A stretch of DNA of 37,734 nt from an uncultured bacterium (GCA_903830565.1 CAIKUF010000155.1:1-37734); one strand, 5' to 3'. Counted from the stretch's first letter, positions 24,350-35,151 are shown. Notes: generated by a model from the sequence alone, not told the origin. Numbers and translations are program-made.

Positions 24350-25930
24350 CTACTTGTGGCCGCCACCACCGCCGAAGCCGCCGTAGGATCCGCCGCCGCT
24401 GCGCGCTACGTACCCACCGCCCGATCCCGAGCGACGGCATTGCTGGTAGGCGTCGCTCCGCTCGCCGAACGTGGTACGCAGATCGTCGCATTCGTCGCGG
24501 CTGCAGCTCCTTAGCATCATCACGAGGAAGAAGATCGCCAACACCGCGACGAACAGATTCCTGACCAGCGAATGGCCACCGCCGCTGATCGGCGAGCTGT
24601 CTCGGGCCAGTGCGGCGCTGCGCTCCTCCGGTAGATGGAAGGCCCTCGCGATGACGCTCGCGTCCAGCGTCTCGCCGGCCGACCAGGTGATCTCCTGCCC
24701 GGCGTGCTCGCGGTTCAGGCGCTTCTTGCCCGACGCGAAGTCGGTGTTGAACGTGCGCTCGCCGCGTTCGAGGCGCCAGTAGAACTCGCCCAGCACATAG
24801 GTGATCGCGCCGGTGTAGCTGTAGAGCTTGCGGTAGCTGTCGCCGCGCCACAGGGCGCCGTCCCCGCGCACGCTGGGCGCGCCCGTGATAGTCGCCGTCC
24901 AGCTCCAGCCGTCCTCGGCATCGACCAGAAACGCGAAGCCCTCGCCGCGGTGGTAGAGCAGGTACTCGCGCCAAAACACGCGTTCGTCATCGGGGTCGTC
25001 GGGGATTTCGCAGCGCTCGACATAGCCGACGATCTGCCACGGCTTGGTCGGCCCGCCAAGCGCCAGCGATGCCGTGCTCCCGAGCGCGAGCTGCGGCTCG
25101 CCGCCTGGCGCCTGCGCGTTGTCCTGCGCGTAATGCGCGAGGTCGCCGCCGACGCCTCGCGAGACGTCGACCACCGCATGGCACTGCGCGCAGGCGATCG
25201 ACAGCGTCGTGCTGAGCTTGATCTCGAGCGCGGCGCCGCAGCTCGGGCACTCGGCGCCGCGTGCGCTCAGCGTCTTCTCGCTCGCCTCGCGCAAGCCGGT
25301 GAGCGCGAGGTCGGCCAGATCGACCCCGGTGCCGATCGACCAGCGCACGCCGGGCGCGTCCGAGTCGTCGAGGGTGGCCACTTCGTCCTGCGTGCTCCGC
25401 AGGTCGGCGACGGTGAATTCGTCCTTCAGGTTCGGCGCCGACGGCAACTCGCCCTCGGCCGCCGCGATGCGGGTGCGGGCCACCGAAGCCACCTGCCAGG
25501 CGCGTCCGTCGAGCGCCAGCCCCTGCCCTGCGCGCAGCGTGGCGGCGCGCGGCGCCAGCGCCGGCGGCGGCGCGTCGAAAGCCATCACATAACGGCCATT
25601 GTCCTCCGACAGCCAACCGCTCTTGCCGCCGTCGAAGAGCGCGTGCCATTCGTTCCAGCTGCCGCCTTCATAGCGCAGTTGCAGGCGCCCGATCAGCGTG
25701 AAGGCAACGCCCTGGTGGTGCCCGGCCGCGCCGAGCTGCAGCGGCGTGTGGTCGTCGAACAGCTCGGCCGATTGGCCGATGCGGCGCAGCGCCTCGCCAT
25801 CGCGTGCGAGCGTGCTGCGGCAGAAGGAGCAGACGGCGATCGGCGATGCCGCCGAGGCGAAGGCGACCGGCGCCCCGCAGTTGGGGCAGGCTGCGCGCCA
25901 GCCACGCTGCGGAGAAGCTGGCGTGGCCAA
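24350..25930 (-). CDS. DUF4178 protein with two zinc ribbons, membrane anchor and Gly-rich tail
   Basis: The 526-residue protein starts with a zinc ribbon (C15-x2-C18 ... C34-x2-C37), then a DUF4178-like beta-rich domain (HTPLQLGAAGHHQGVAFTLI...). A second zinc ribbon follows (CPSCGAALEIK ... CAQCHAVVD), then a second DUF4178-like domain (YVERCEIPDDPDDERVFWRE...). It ends with one membrane segment (NLFVAVLAIFFLVMML) and a glycine-rich tail closing YGGFGGGGGHK. The domain assignment is from recall of the family. The only start is TTG at 25930, directly after an in-frame TGA and without a ribosome site, 10 bases from element E3. Function is unknown; its neighbours suggest the envelope. Confidence 0.82.
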   Translation of the reverse strand: MATPASPQRGWRAACPNCGAPVAFASAASPIAVCSFCRSTLARDGEALRRIGQSAELFDDHTPLQLGAAGHHQGVAFTLIGRLQLRYEGGSWNEWHALFDGGKSGWLSEDNGRYVMAFDAPPPALAPRAATLRAGQGLALDGRAWQVASVARTRIAAAEGELPSAPNLKDEFTVADLRSTQDEVATLDDSDAPGVRWSIGTGVDLADLALTGLREASEKTLSARGAECPSCGAALEIKLSTTLSIACAQCHAVVDVSRGVGGDLAHYAQDNAQAPGGEPQLALGSTASLALGGPTKPWQIVGYVERCEIPDDPDDERVFWREYLLYHRGEGFAFLVDAEDGWSWTATITGAPSVRGDGALWRGDSYRKLYSYTGAITYVLGEFYWRLERGERTFNTDFASGKKRLNREHAGQEITWSAGETLDASVIARAFHLPEERSAALARDSSPISGGGHSLVRNLFVAVLAIFFLVMMLRSCSRDECDDLRTTFGERSDAYQQCRRSGSGGGYVARSGGGSYGGFGGGGGHK

Positions 25931-25940
25931 GGTTCAGAGA

Positions 25941-26091
25941 CTGAGAGTTTTTCGGGCGTGCCCGAGCAGCGCGCCAAAAGGCGGCCGATCTAGGCGCAAA
26001 GCACAGCCATAGCCCCCGCTATGGCGAGCATTTGCAACGACGAGCGGATGCCTTTTGGCGTGATAAGCGGGCATGATCGAGAGACTCTCAG
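25941..26091 (+). repeat. Intergenic inverted-repeat element, copy E3
   Basis: Imperfect outer arms of about 50 bases pair (CTGAGAGT at 25941 with ACTCTCAG ending at 26091, and GCGCCAAAAGGC with GCCTTTTGGCG further in). The 48-base core at 25992-26039 begins AGGCGCAAAGC, has the hairpin CCATAGC-CCCC-GCTATGG and ends GCAACG. Against copy E1 the core has 12 differences in 48, and three of the hairpin pairs differ by compensatory changes. On the minus strand the element begins 11 bases after the stop codon of the SPFH gene. Confidence 0.87.
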
Positions 26092-26102
26092 CCTCTTGTC
26101 TC

Positions 26103-27134
26103 TCAGACGAGCTTCTTCAGCAACTCGGCCTTCTTCGCGCTGAATTCCTCGTCGGTGAGGATGCCCTTGGCTTTGAGCTCGCCCAGCTTTTCGAGCAAGC
26201 CCATCACGTCGTCGGCGCGTACGCCTTCCACGGCGGGCTGGGCCTCACCAGCGGTGGCCTGCAGGCCCTTCTGCAGGTTCTGCGCAAGCACCTGTCCGAG
26301 CGCGACACCGGCGCCGAGACCGATCGCATCGCCGGCCACGCTGCCGCCGCTGCCCGCGCCTTCGGCGAGCTTGGGGATCGCCTGCGCGGTCTGGTACTGC
26401 ATGAACTTGCCCATGTCGTTGCCGACCATGCCCATGCCGATCTTCTGGTCGAGCACCTTCTGCAGGTCCTCGGGCAGCGAGACGTTCTGCACCGTCACCG
26501 TCTCGAGCGCGAGGCCGATCTTCGCGAACTCGGGCGCCGTCGCTTCGCGCAACTGCTTGGCGAACTCGACCTGGTTGGCCGCGAGATCGAGGAACGGAAT
26601 GCCCGCCGAGGCCACCGCGTCGCTGATGTGCTGCAGCATCAGCGCGCGCAACTGGCCGTCGAGGTCGACCACGGTGTAGGCCGCGCGCGTGCCCGAGATC
26701 TCGGTGTGAAAGAGCTTGGGGTCGGCGATGCGGTAGGCGTAGTTGCCGAAGGCGCGCAGGCGCACGGCGCCGAAGTCCTTGTCGCGTATCGTCACCGGCT
26801 GCGTCGTGCCCCAGCGCTGGTCGACCTGCTGGCGCGTGCTGAAGAAGTAGACGTCGCTCTTGAACGGGCTCTGAAACAGCTTGTCCCAGTTCTTCAGATA
26901 GGTCAGGACAGGCAGCGTCTGCGTCGTCAGCGTGTAGCGGCCGGGGCCGAAGACATCGGCCACCTTGCCCTCGTTGACGAATACCGTCATCTGCGATTCG
27001 CGCACCGTCAGCGAGCCGCCGTACTGGATCTCGCGGTCGGCGATCGGGTAGCGCCAGGCCAGTACGCCATCGCCGTCCTCGACCCACTCGAGGATGTCGA
27101 TGAACTGTTTCTTGATGAAGTTCATCAGCGCCAT
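26103..27134 (-). CDS. SPFH/Band-7 protein with C-terminal SHOCT domain
   Basis: The 343-residue protein resembles the YdjI / 'virion core protein-like' SPFH group. It begins MALMNFIKKQFIDILEWVED and has an SPFH domain at about 30-240 (FGPGRYTLTTQTLPVLTYL, SLPEDLQKVLDQKIGMGMV). A Gly/Ala hydrophobic segment follows, and a SHOCT module at about 312-341 (LLEKLGELKAKGILTDEEF). Such proteins scaffold membrane microdomains. GGAGGG lies before the ATG at 27134. It is upstream of the DUF4178, DUF350 and spermidine synthase genes in the same direction, a pairing I recall from other bacteria. Confidence 0.9.
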   Translation of the reverse strand: MALMNFIKKQFIDILEWVEDGDGVLAWRYPIADREIQYGGSLTVRESQMTVFVNEGKVADVFGPGRYTLTTQTLPVLTYLKNWDKLFQSPFKSDVYFFSTRQQVDQRWGTTQPVTIRDKDFGAVRLRAFGNYAYRIADPKLFHTEISGTRAAYTVVDLDGQLRALMLQHISDAVASAGIPFLDLAANQVEFAKQLREATAPEFAKIGLALETVTVQNVSLPEDLQKVLDQKIGMGMVGNDMGKFMQYQTAQAIPKLAEGAGSGGSVAGDAIGLGAGVALGQVLAQNLQKGLQATAGEAQPAVEGVRADDVMGLLEKLGELKAKGILTDEEFSAKKAELLKKLV

Positions 27135-27183
27135 GTCAGCCCTCCAACGCCCGCGACTCGGCAGGCGCGGGCAGATGATAAAG

Positions 27184-28305
27184 CTACAGTCGGCGCACGA
27201 TCACGCTGCCCACCGAGTAGCCGGCGCCGAACGAGCAGATGACGCCGACTTCGCCCGGCACCAGATCGGCGCTGTGCGAATGAAAGGCGATGATCGAACC
27301 CGCAGATGCGGTGTTGGCGTATTCGCCCAGGATCAGCGGCGCGATGTCGGCGTCCACGTCGCGGCCGAGCAGCTTCCGGAGCACGAACTGGTTCATGCCC
27401 TGGTTGGCCTGGTGCAGCCAGTAGCGCCGAACCTGCGTCGGCGTGAGGCCCAGCGCGGCGAGATGGCTTTCGATGTGCGCCGCGGCCAGCGGCACGACTT
27501 CCTTGAAGACCTTGCGGCCCTCCTGGCGGAAGGTCTTGTCGCGCGCATCGGGGTCGGTGTCCTCGCAGCGATTGAGGAAGCCGAAGTTGTTGCGGATGTT
27601 GTTCGAGAACTGCGTCGCCAGCCGGGTGCCGAGGATCTCCCAGCGCTGCGGCGCGGCGGCCGTGTCCTCGCGCTCGACGATCACCGCGGTGCAGACGTCG
27701 CCGAAGATGAAGTGGCAATCGCGGTCGCGCCATTCGAGGTGGGCCGACGTGATCTCGGGGTTGACGACCAGCACGCAGCGCGCGCTGCCCGCGCGCACGG
27801 CGTTGGCCGCTTGCTCGATCGCGAAGGTGGCCGACGAGCAGGCCACGTTCATGTCGAAGCCGTAGCCACCGGCGCCGATCGCCTGCTGGATCTCGACCGC
27901 CATCGCCGGGTAGGCGCGTTGCATGTTGGCGGCGGCGCAGAGCACGGCATCGACATCCTCGCCGCGCTTGCCGGCGGCGGCCAGCGCCTGGCGTGCCGCC
28001 GCCTGCGCGATCTCGCCCATCACCGACAACTCGTCGTCGGCGCGCGGTGCAATGCGCGGCCGCATGCGTTCGGGGTCGAGCACGCCCGACTTGTCGATCA
28101 CGTAGCGCTGCTTGATGCCCGACGCCTTCTCGATGAACTCGACGCTGGAGTCGACCATCGCCTCGACCTCGCCGGCCGCGATGCGCGCCGCGTTGCGCGC
28201 GTTGAAGCGTTTCGCGTAGGCGTTGAAGGACTCGACCAACTCGGCGTTGGTGATGATCTGGGCCGGCCGGTAGAGGCCGGTTCCGCTGATGACGATGCGT
28301 GGCAT
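27184..28305 (-). CDS. Beta-ketoacyl-ACP synthase III-like enzyme
   Basis: The 373-residue thiolase-fold protein keeps the FabH triad: Cys156 in VACSSATF, His298 in WLHQAN, and Asn331 in YANTASAG, with the terminal GAGYSVGSVIV loop. It is about 50 residues longer than FabH of E. coli. Much of the excess is an N-terminal insertion (NAYAKRFNARNAARIAAGE), as in specialised KAS III paralogues. It probably condenses an acyl group with malonyl-ACP; the product is unknown. No acyl carrier protein or other fatty-acid gene is adjacent. The ATG at 28305 is preferred over TTG at 28317. The gene lies 49 bases upstream of the SPFH gene. Confidence 0.9.
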   Translation of the reverse strand: MPRIVISGTGLYRPAQIITNAELVESFNAYAKRFNARNAARIAAGEVEAMVDSSVEFIEKASGIKQRYVIDKSGVLDPERMRPRIAPRADDELSVMGEIAQAAARQALAAAGKRGEDVDAVLCAAANMQRAYPAMAVEIQQAIGAGGYGFDMNVACSSATFAIEQAANAVRAGSARCVLVVNPEITSAHLEWRDRDCHFIFGDVCTAVIVEREDTAAAPQRWEILGTRLATQFSNNIRNNFGFLNRCEDTDPDARDKTFRQEGRKVFKEVVPLAAAHIESHLAALGLTPTQVRRYWLHQANQGMNQFVLRKLLGRDVDADIAPLILGEYANTASAGSIIAFHSHSADLVPGEVGVICSFGAGYSVGSVIVRRL

Positions 28306-28394
28306 GGGTGATCTCAACCTGAGGCGTGCAACACGGATTTCAGTCTAGCGCCGCAGCCGCTTCAGGGCATCGGCGCTGACCCTTGCGCGCAGAC

Positions 28395-28421
28395 AAAAAC
28401 GCCCGCTGGAGGGCGGGCGTT
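28395..28421 (-). terminator. Intrinsic terminator of the atp operon
   Basis: On the minus strand AACGCCCGC (28421-28413) pairs perfectly with GCGGGCGTT (28406-28398) around a 6-base loop and is followed by T residues. It lies 35 bases after the atpC stop codon. Confidence 0.93.
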
Positions 28422-28455
28422 CGGCTCGGCGCACGGCAAGGGGCAAGCAGTGCGC

Positions 28456-28887
28456 CTATTTCTTGCGGAACTTGCGCAGCGCGGCGATCTGCGCGGCCAT
28501 CGTGGCGAACTCGCTCTGCGCCTTCGCGAGGTCGATGTCGCTGCTGGCGTTGCGCATCGCTTCCTCGGCCAGCTTGCGCGCTTCGATGGCCTTGGCTTCG
28601 TCGAGGTCGTGGCCGCGGATCGCGGTATCGGCGAGCACCGTCACCGTTCCCGGCTGGACTTCGAGGATGCCGCCGGCGACGAAGACGAACTCTTCCTCGC
28701 CGCTGGCTGTTCCGTCCGGATTGGCGCGCAGGATGCGCACTGCGCCCGGCTTGATGCGCGTGATCAGCGGTGTGTGACGCGGCAGGATACCGAGTTCGCC
28801 GTTCTCTCCAGGCAAAGCCACGAACGTGGCCTCGCCGGAGAAGATGCTATTTTCTGTCGACACGACGTCGACATGAATGGTGGCCAT
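28456..28887 (-). CDS. atpC: ATP synthase epsilon subunit
   Basis: The 143-residue F1 central-stalk subunit has the N-terminal beta-sandwich ([39 protein letters not shown]) and a C-terminal helical pair that can inhibit hydrolysis. Length and motifs are normal. It is the last gene of the operon, 9 bases after atpD. Confidence 0.96.
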   Translation of the reverse strand: MATIHVDVVSTENSIFSGEATFVALPGENGELGILPRHTPLITRIKPGAVRILRANPDGTASGEEEFVFVAGGILEVQPGTVTVLADTAIRGHDLDEAKAIEARKLAEEAMRNASSDIDLAKAQSEFATMAAQIAALRKFRKK

Positions 28888-28896
28888 GGCGGATCC

Positions 28897-30321
<1,425 letters not shown>

Positions 30322-30348
30322 TCAATGTCTTGTGACGGGGTCAGCAGC

Positions 30349-30424
30349 CCACGATTTGGTTCCGGCCGTTCGCGTTGCTCACCTAGCTTTCGCTACGCGT
30401 ACGTTAGCCTTCATCGAATCGTGG
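30349..30424 (-). repeat. Probable fourth inverted-repeat element (E4) between atpG and atpD
   Basis: Outer arms CCACGATT (30349-30356) and AATCGTGG (30417-30424) pair perfectly. Read on the minus strand the interior has AGGC, then a hairpin TAGC-GAAA-GCTA, then GTGAGCAACG, matching the order and ends (AGGC ... hairpin ... GAGCAACG) of copies E1-E3. The core is shorter and more divergent, so membership is probable rather than certain. It starts 8 bases after the atpG stop codon and would be part of the atp mRNA. Confidence 0.55.
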
Positions 30425-30432
30425 TCGTCGCA

Positions 30433-31317
30433 TCAGCCGCTGATGGCTGCTGCGCCGCCCACGATTTCAGAGAGTTCCGTCGTGATCGCTGCCTGGCGGG
30501 TCTTGTTGTAGATGAGCTGGAACTCGGCGATGAGGCCGCTGGCGTTGTCAGTGGCAGCCTTCATCGCCACCCTGCGCGCCGCCTGTTCAGAGGCCATGTT
30601 TTCGGCCACCGCCTGGTAGACCAGCGCCTCGAGGTAGCGCATGAGCAGCGCGTCGATCACGCTCGGGGCGTCGGGCTCGTAGATGTAGTCCCAGTCGTAT
30701 TGCGCCTTCTCGCTCGCCGATTGTGTCAAGCGTTCGCCGGTGAGCGGCAGCAGTTGCTCGATCATCGGCTGCTGCGACATCGTGTTGATGAACTTCGTGT
30801 AGCACAGGTGAACGGAATCGATTTCACCGTCGATAAAGGCGTCGAGCATCACCTTGACCGGGCCGAAAATCTTGTCCATCGGCGGCGCGTCACCCAGTTG
30901 CCCCGCGAAGCTCATCACGCGGGCATTGATGCGCGTCAAGAAGGCGTAACCCTTGTTGCCGAGCGCCACGGTGTGCACCTTGCCACCGGCCTGCTGAACC
31001 TCGCCCATGCGCGTCGTCACGGCACGAAGCAGGTTGGTGTTCAAACCACCGCACAGCCCCTTGTCGGAGGTGACGACGATGAAACCGATGTTCTTCGGCG
31101 CCTCGACCTTGCGCATGTACGCAGAGCGGTACTCCGGGTTCGCCCGCGACAGGTTGGCCGCAATATTGCGGATCTTGTCGGCATACGGCCGAGCCGCGCT
31201 CATCCGGGCCTGCACCTTGCGCATCTTCGACGCCGCGATCATCTCCATGGCCTTGGTGATCTTCTTCGTACTCTCGAAGCTCTTGATCTTGTCGCGCAGT
31301 TCCTTGCCGGCCGCCAT
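30433..31317 (-). CDS. atpG: ATP synthase gamma subunit
   Basis: The 294-residue rotor shaft subunit begins [20 protein letters not shown] and ends with [15 protein letters not shown], the usual conserved termini (the C-terminal helix that turns inside the alpha/beta ring). The [11 protein letters not shown] motif is also present. It is 11 bases after atpA. Confidence 0.97.
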   Translation of the reverse strand: MAAGKELRDKIKSFESTKKITKAMEMIAASKMRKVQARMSAARPYADKIRNIAANLSRANPEYRSAYMRKVEAPKNIGFIVVTSDKGLCGGLNTNLLRAVTTRMGEVQQAGGKVHTVALGNKGYAFLTRINARVMSFAGQLGDAPPMDKIFGPVKVMLDAFIDGEIDSVHLCYTKFINTMSQQPMIEQLLPLTGERLTQSASEKAQYDWDYIYEPDAPSVIDALLMRYLEALVYQAVAENMASEQAARRVAMKAATDNASGLIAEFQLIYNKTRQAAITTELSEIVGGAAAISG

Positions 31318-31328
31318 GACGTGTCTCC

Positions 31329-32882
31329 TTAGGCGAACGACTTCTTGAACTCAGTCAACGCGCCGGTGAGTTCTTCCTCGGCGGGCTTATCCATCGCCTT
31401 GTCGCTCTCGAGCTTGGCCAGCAATGCGGCGTGGCTGGACCTCAGGTGCTGGTGCAGGCCGTGTTCGAAGGCAAGCACCTTCTTCAAGTCCACGTCGTCG
31501 ACGAAGCCCTTGTTGACGGCGAAAAGTGTCGCGGCCATCAGGCTGATCGGTAGCGGCGAGTACTGCGGCTGCTTGAGCAGCTCGGTCACGCGCGCGCCGC
31601 GGTCGAGCTGCTTGCGGGTCGCCGCGTCCAGGTCGGAGGCGAACTGCGCGAACGCGGCCAACTCGCGGTACTGCGCCAGGTCGGTACGGATGCCGCCCGA
31701 CAGGCTCTTGATCAGCTTGGTCTGCGCCGCGCTGCCGACCCGCGACACCGAGATACCGGCGTTGATGGCGGGGCGGATGCCGGCGTTGAACAGCGACGTT
31801 TCGAGGAAGATCTGGCCGTCGGTGATCGAGATCACGTTGGTCGGCACGAACGCCGACACGTCGCCGGCCTGCGTCTCGATGATGGGCAGCGCGGTCAGCG
31901 AGCCGGTCTTGCCCTTGACCTCGCCGTTGGTGAACTTCTCGACGTACTCCGCATTGACGCGGGCAGCGCGCTCGAGCAGGCGACTGTGCAGATAGAAGAC
32001 ATCGCCGGGGTAGGCTTCACGGCCCGGCGGGCGACGCAGCAGCAGCGAGACTTGGCGATACGCAACGGCCTGCTTGGACAGGTCGTCGTAGATGATCAGT
32101 GCGTCCTGCCCACGGTCGCGGAAGTACTCGCCCATCGTGCAGCCCGAGTAGGGCGACACATATTGCATCGCCGCCGACTCGGAGGCCGAGGCAGCGACGA
32201 CGATGGTGTAGTCCATCGCACCGTGCTGTTCGAGCGCGCGCACCACGTTCTTGATCGAGCTCGCCTTCTGGCCGATCGCGACGTAGACGCAGGTCATGTT
32301 CTGACCCTTCTGGTTGATGATCGTGTCGACGGCCACCGCGGTCTTGCCGGTCTGACGGTCACCGATGATCAACTCGCGCTGACCGCGCCCGATGGGCACC
32401 ATCGAGTCGATCGACTTCAGACCCGTCTGCACCGGTTGGCCCACCGACTGGCGGGTGATCACGCCCGGAGCGACCTTCTCGATCACGTCGGTCATCTTGG
32501 CGTTGATCGGGCCCTTGCCGTCGATCGGCACACCGAGTGCGTTGACGACGCGACCGAGCAGTTCGGGGCCAACCGGCACCTCCAGAATCCGGCCCGTGCA
32601 CTTGACGACATCGCCTTCGGAGATGTGCTCGTACTCGCCCAGGATCACCGCGCCGACCGAATCGCGCTCGAGGTTCAGCGTGAGTCCGAAGGTCTGCTGG
32701 CCACCGGGGGTCGCCGGAAACTCGAGCATTTCGCCGGCCATCGCATCGGACAGCCCATGAACGCGGCAGATGCCGTCGGCCACCGAGACGACGGTGCCCT
32801 GATTCTTGATGTCGGCCGCGCTGCCAAGACCCTCGATGCGGCTCTTGATCAGTTCGGAAATCTCTGCGGGGTTCAATTGCAT
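31329..32882 (-). CDS. atpA: ATP synthase alpha subunit
   Basis: The 517-residue non-catalytic F1 subunit has the P-loop GDRQTGKT and the [17 protein letters not shown] signature, with normal length. It starts 42 bases after atpH. Nothing unusual is seen. Confidence 0.98.
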   Translation of the reverse strand: MQLNPAEISELIKSRIEGLGSAADIKNQGTVVSVADGICRVHGLSDAMAGEMLEFPATPGGQQTFGLTLNLERDSVGAVILGEYEHISEGDVVKCTGRILEVPVGPELLGRVVNALGVPIDGKGPINAKMTDVIEKVAPGVITRQSVGQPVQTGLKSIDSMVPIGRGQRELIIGDRQTGKTAVAVDTIINQKGQNMTCVYVAIGQKASSIKNVVRALEQHGAMDYTIVVAASASESAAMQYVSPYSGCTMGEYFRDRGQDALIIYDDLSKQAVAYRQVSLLLRRPPGREAYPGDVFYLHSRLLERAARVNAEYVEKFTNGEVKGKTGSLTALPIIETQAGDVSAFVPTNVISITDGQIFLETSLFNAGIRPAINAGISVSRVGSAAQTKLIKSLSGGIRTDLAQYRELAAFAQFASDLDAATRKQLDRGARVTELLKQPQYSPLPISLMAATLFAVNKGFVDDVDLKKVLAFEHGLHQHLRSSHAALLAKLESDKAMDKPAEEELTGALTEFKKSFA

Positions 32883-32924
32883 GGGGTTCTCCAGGGAGCT
32901 TTCGGCATGGCCGCCTACGCGGCC

Positions 32925-33458
32925 TCAGGCGGTGAGCGCCACCTTCATCTGTTCCAGACGGGCTTTGACCGAGGTGTCGAGCACTTCGTCGCCGACCACG
33001 GCGCGAATGCCGCCGATGAGTTCGGGGGTTATCTCGACATGCGCATTGAGCTTGCGGCCAAAGCGCGCTTCGAGCGCGACGACCACGTCGGCGAGCTGGG
33101 CGTCGTCGATCGCGAACGCGCTTTGAATGGTGAGGTCAGAAACGCCCGATCGCGTGTTGACCAAGGCCTGGAACTGGGCCGCGATTTCGGGCAGCGCGGC
33201 CAGGCGGCCGTTGTCGATCACGGCGCGCAGCAGGTTGCTTGTCTTGGCGCTCGGCGCGCCGCCGGCAGCGGCGGAAACGACCTCGAACACTTGAGCCGCC
33301 TCGACCTTGGGGTTGTCGGCGAACTGGCGCAAATCCGCGTTCGCCGCCACCGCGGCGATCGCGTTGACCTGACCCACCAGGGCCGCGAACTCGCTGCCCG
33401 CGGCGGCCTTGTACAGCGCTTCGGCGTACGGCCGGGCAATCGTTGCCAGTTCGGCCAT
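32925..33458 (-). CDS. atpH: ATP synthase delta subunit
   Basis: The 177-residue peripheral stalk subunit starts [19 protein letters not shown], a typical delta N-terminus, and keeps the C-terminal segment [13 protein letters not shown]. It begins 2 bases after the atpF stop, so the two are probably coupled. Confidence 0.96.
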   Translation of the reverse strand: MAELATIARPYAEALYKAAAGSEFAALVGQVNAIAAVAANADLRQFADNPKVEAAQVFEVVSAAAGGAPSAKTSNLLRAVIDNGRLAALPEIAAQFQALVNTRSGVSDLTIQSAFAIDDAQLADVVVALEARFGRKLNAHVEITPELIGGIRAVVGDEVLDTSVKARLEQMKVALTA

Positions 33459-33460
33459 GG

Positions 33461-33931
33461 CTAGAGTTCCGCTTTCAGGCGGCCCAGCAGCTCGGCGTGG
33501 ACGGCGGGGTTGACCTCACGGCGCAGGATGGCTTCGGCGCCGCGCACGGCCAAGCCAGCCACCTGCTCGCGCAGCACTTCGCGGGCCTTGTTCGCCTCCT
33601 GCTCGGCTTCGGCGCGCGCCGCGGCGACGATCTTGGCGCCTTCTTCGCTGGCGCGCGACTTGGCATCCTCGACCATCTGCTGCGCCAGACGCTCGGCGTC
33701 GGCGAGGCGCTTGGCGGCGTCGTCGCGTGCTGCGGAAAGCTGCTGCTCGACACGCTGGTTGGCCACCGCCAACTCGCTCTTGGCCTTGTCGGCGGCCGAC
33801 AGGCCGTCGGCGACCCTGCGCGCACGCTCGTCGAGCGCAGCCACGATGGGCGGCCAGACGAACTTCATCGTGAACCCGATCAGGATCAGGAACACGATCA
33901 TCTGTGCAATGAGTGTTAGGTTGATGCTCAC
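33461..33931 (-). CDS. atpF: ATP synthase b subunit
   Basis: The 156-residue protein has one N-terminal membrane helix ([20 protein letters not shown]) followed by a long charged coiled coil that forms the peripheral stalk. Length equals that of E. coli b. Only one b-type gene is present in the operon, as expected for a non-photosynthetic-type F1Fo operon. Confidence 0.96.
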   Translation of the reverse strand: MSINLTLIAQMIVFLILIGFTMKFVWPPIVAALDERARRVADGLSAADKAKSELAVANQRVEQQLSAARDDAAKRLADAERLAQQMVEDAKSRASEEGAKIVAAARAEAEQEANKAREVLREQVAGLAVRGAEAILRREVNPAVHAELLGRLKAEL

Positions 33932-33993
33932 GTCTCGCCTCTCGGTTCAGCGAAGGGTGCTCGGGCGCTGCGCGGATTGCGCGGGCGCGCGTC

Positions 33994-34305
<312 letters not shown>

Positions 34306-35151
34306 TCAGTGGTCGTCGTGGGCCTGGCCCACGTACACCAGCGTCAGCATCATGAAGACGAAGGCCTGCAAGGTGATGATCAGGATGTGGAATATGGACC
34401 ACACGGTGCCGGCGACGATGTGGCCGAGGAACAGCGCGATGCCGGTGCCGGTGAAGGCGAACGCACCGCCCATCAGCGCGATCAGCAGGAAGATCAGCTC
34501 GCCGGCGTACATGTTGCCGAACAGCCGCATGCCGTGCGACACCGTCTTCGAGATGAACTCGATCATCTGCATCGCGAAGTTCAGCGGCCAGAGCAGGAAG
34601 TGGTTGCCGAAAGGAGCGGTGAAAAGCTCCTTGACCCAGCCGACCGGCCCCTTGATCTTGACGTTGTAGTACAGGCAGATCAGCAGCACGGTGACCGACA
34701 TCGCCATCGTCGTAGACAGGTCGGCGGTGCCGACGACGCGCAGATAGTGCACGCCGAACAGCTTGGCGATCTGCGGCAGCAGATCGACCGGCAGCAGGTC
34801 CATCGCGTTGAGCATCAAGATCCAGACGAATGCCGTCAGCGCCAGCGGGGCGACGAACTTGCGGCTGCTCGCGTTGTGAACGATGCCCTTGGCCTGGTTG
34901 TCGACCATCTCGACAAGGAATTCGACGGCCGCCTGAAACCGCCCCGGCACGCCCGAAGTGGCCTTGCGGGCAGCGAGCCACATCAGCCAGCAGGCCAAGG
35001 CGCCGAGTGTGATCGAGAAGAACAGCGAATCGAGGTTGAGGACGGAGAAATCGACGACGCCAGTCTGCTTGCCGCTCTGCAGATGGTGCAGGTGGTGAAT
35101 GATGTAGTCACCGGCGGAGAGCGCGGATTCGTGACCTTCTGCTGCTGCCAT
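34306..35151 (-). CDS. atpB: ATP synthase a subunit
   Basis: The 281-residue membrane protein has the essential arginine region HGMRLFGNMYAGELIFLLIA and a final HDDH-rich end. It forms the proton half-channels against the c ring. Length is normal for betaproteobacteria. It lies 7 bases after atpI. Confidence 0.97.
   Translation of the reverse strand: MAAAEGHESALSAGDYIIHHLHHLQSGKQTGVVDFSVLNLDSLFFSITLGALACWLMWLAARKATSGVPGRFQAAVEFLVEMVDNQAKGIVHNASSRKFVAPLALTAFVWILMLNAMDLLPVDLLPQIAKLFGVHYLRVVGTADLSTTMAMSVTVLLICLYYNVKIKGPVGWVKELFTAPFGNHFLLWPLNFAMQMIEFISKTVSHGMRLFGNMYAGELIFLLIALMGGAFAFTGTGIALFLGHIVAGTVWSIFHILIITLQAFVFMMLTLVYVGQAHDDH

Noticed and set aside
31986-33464. 492-codon open frame antisense to atpA/atpH
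   Set aside because: Antisense to conserved ATP synthase genes; no protein-like features.
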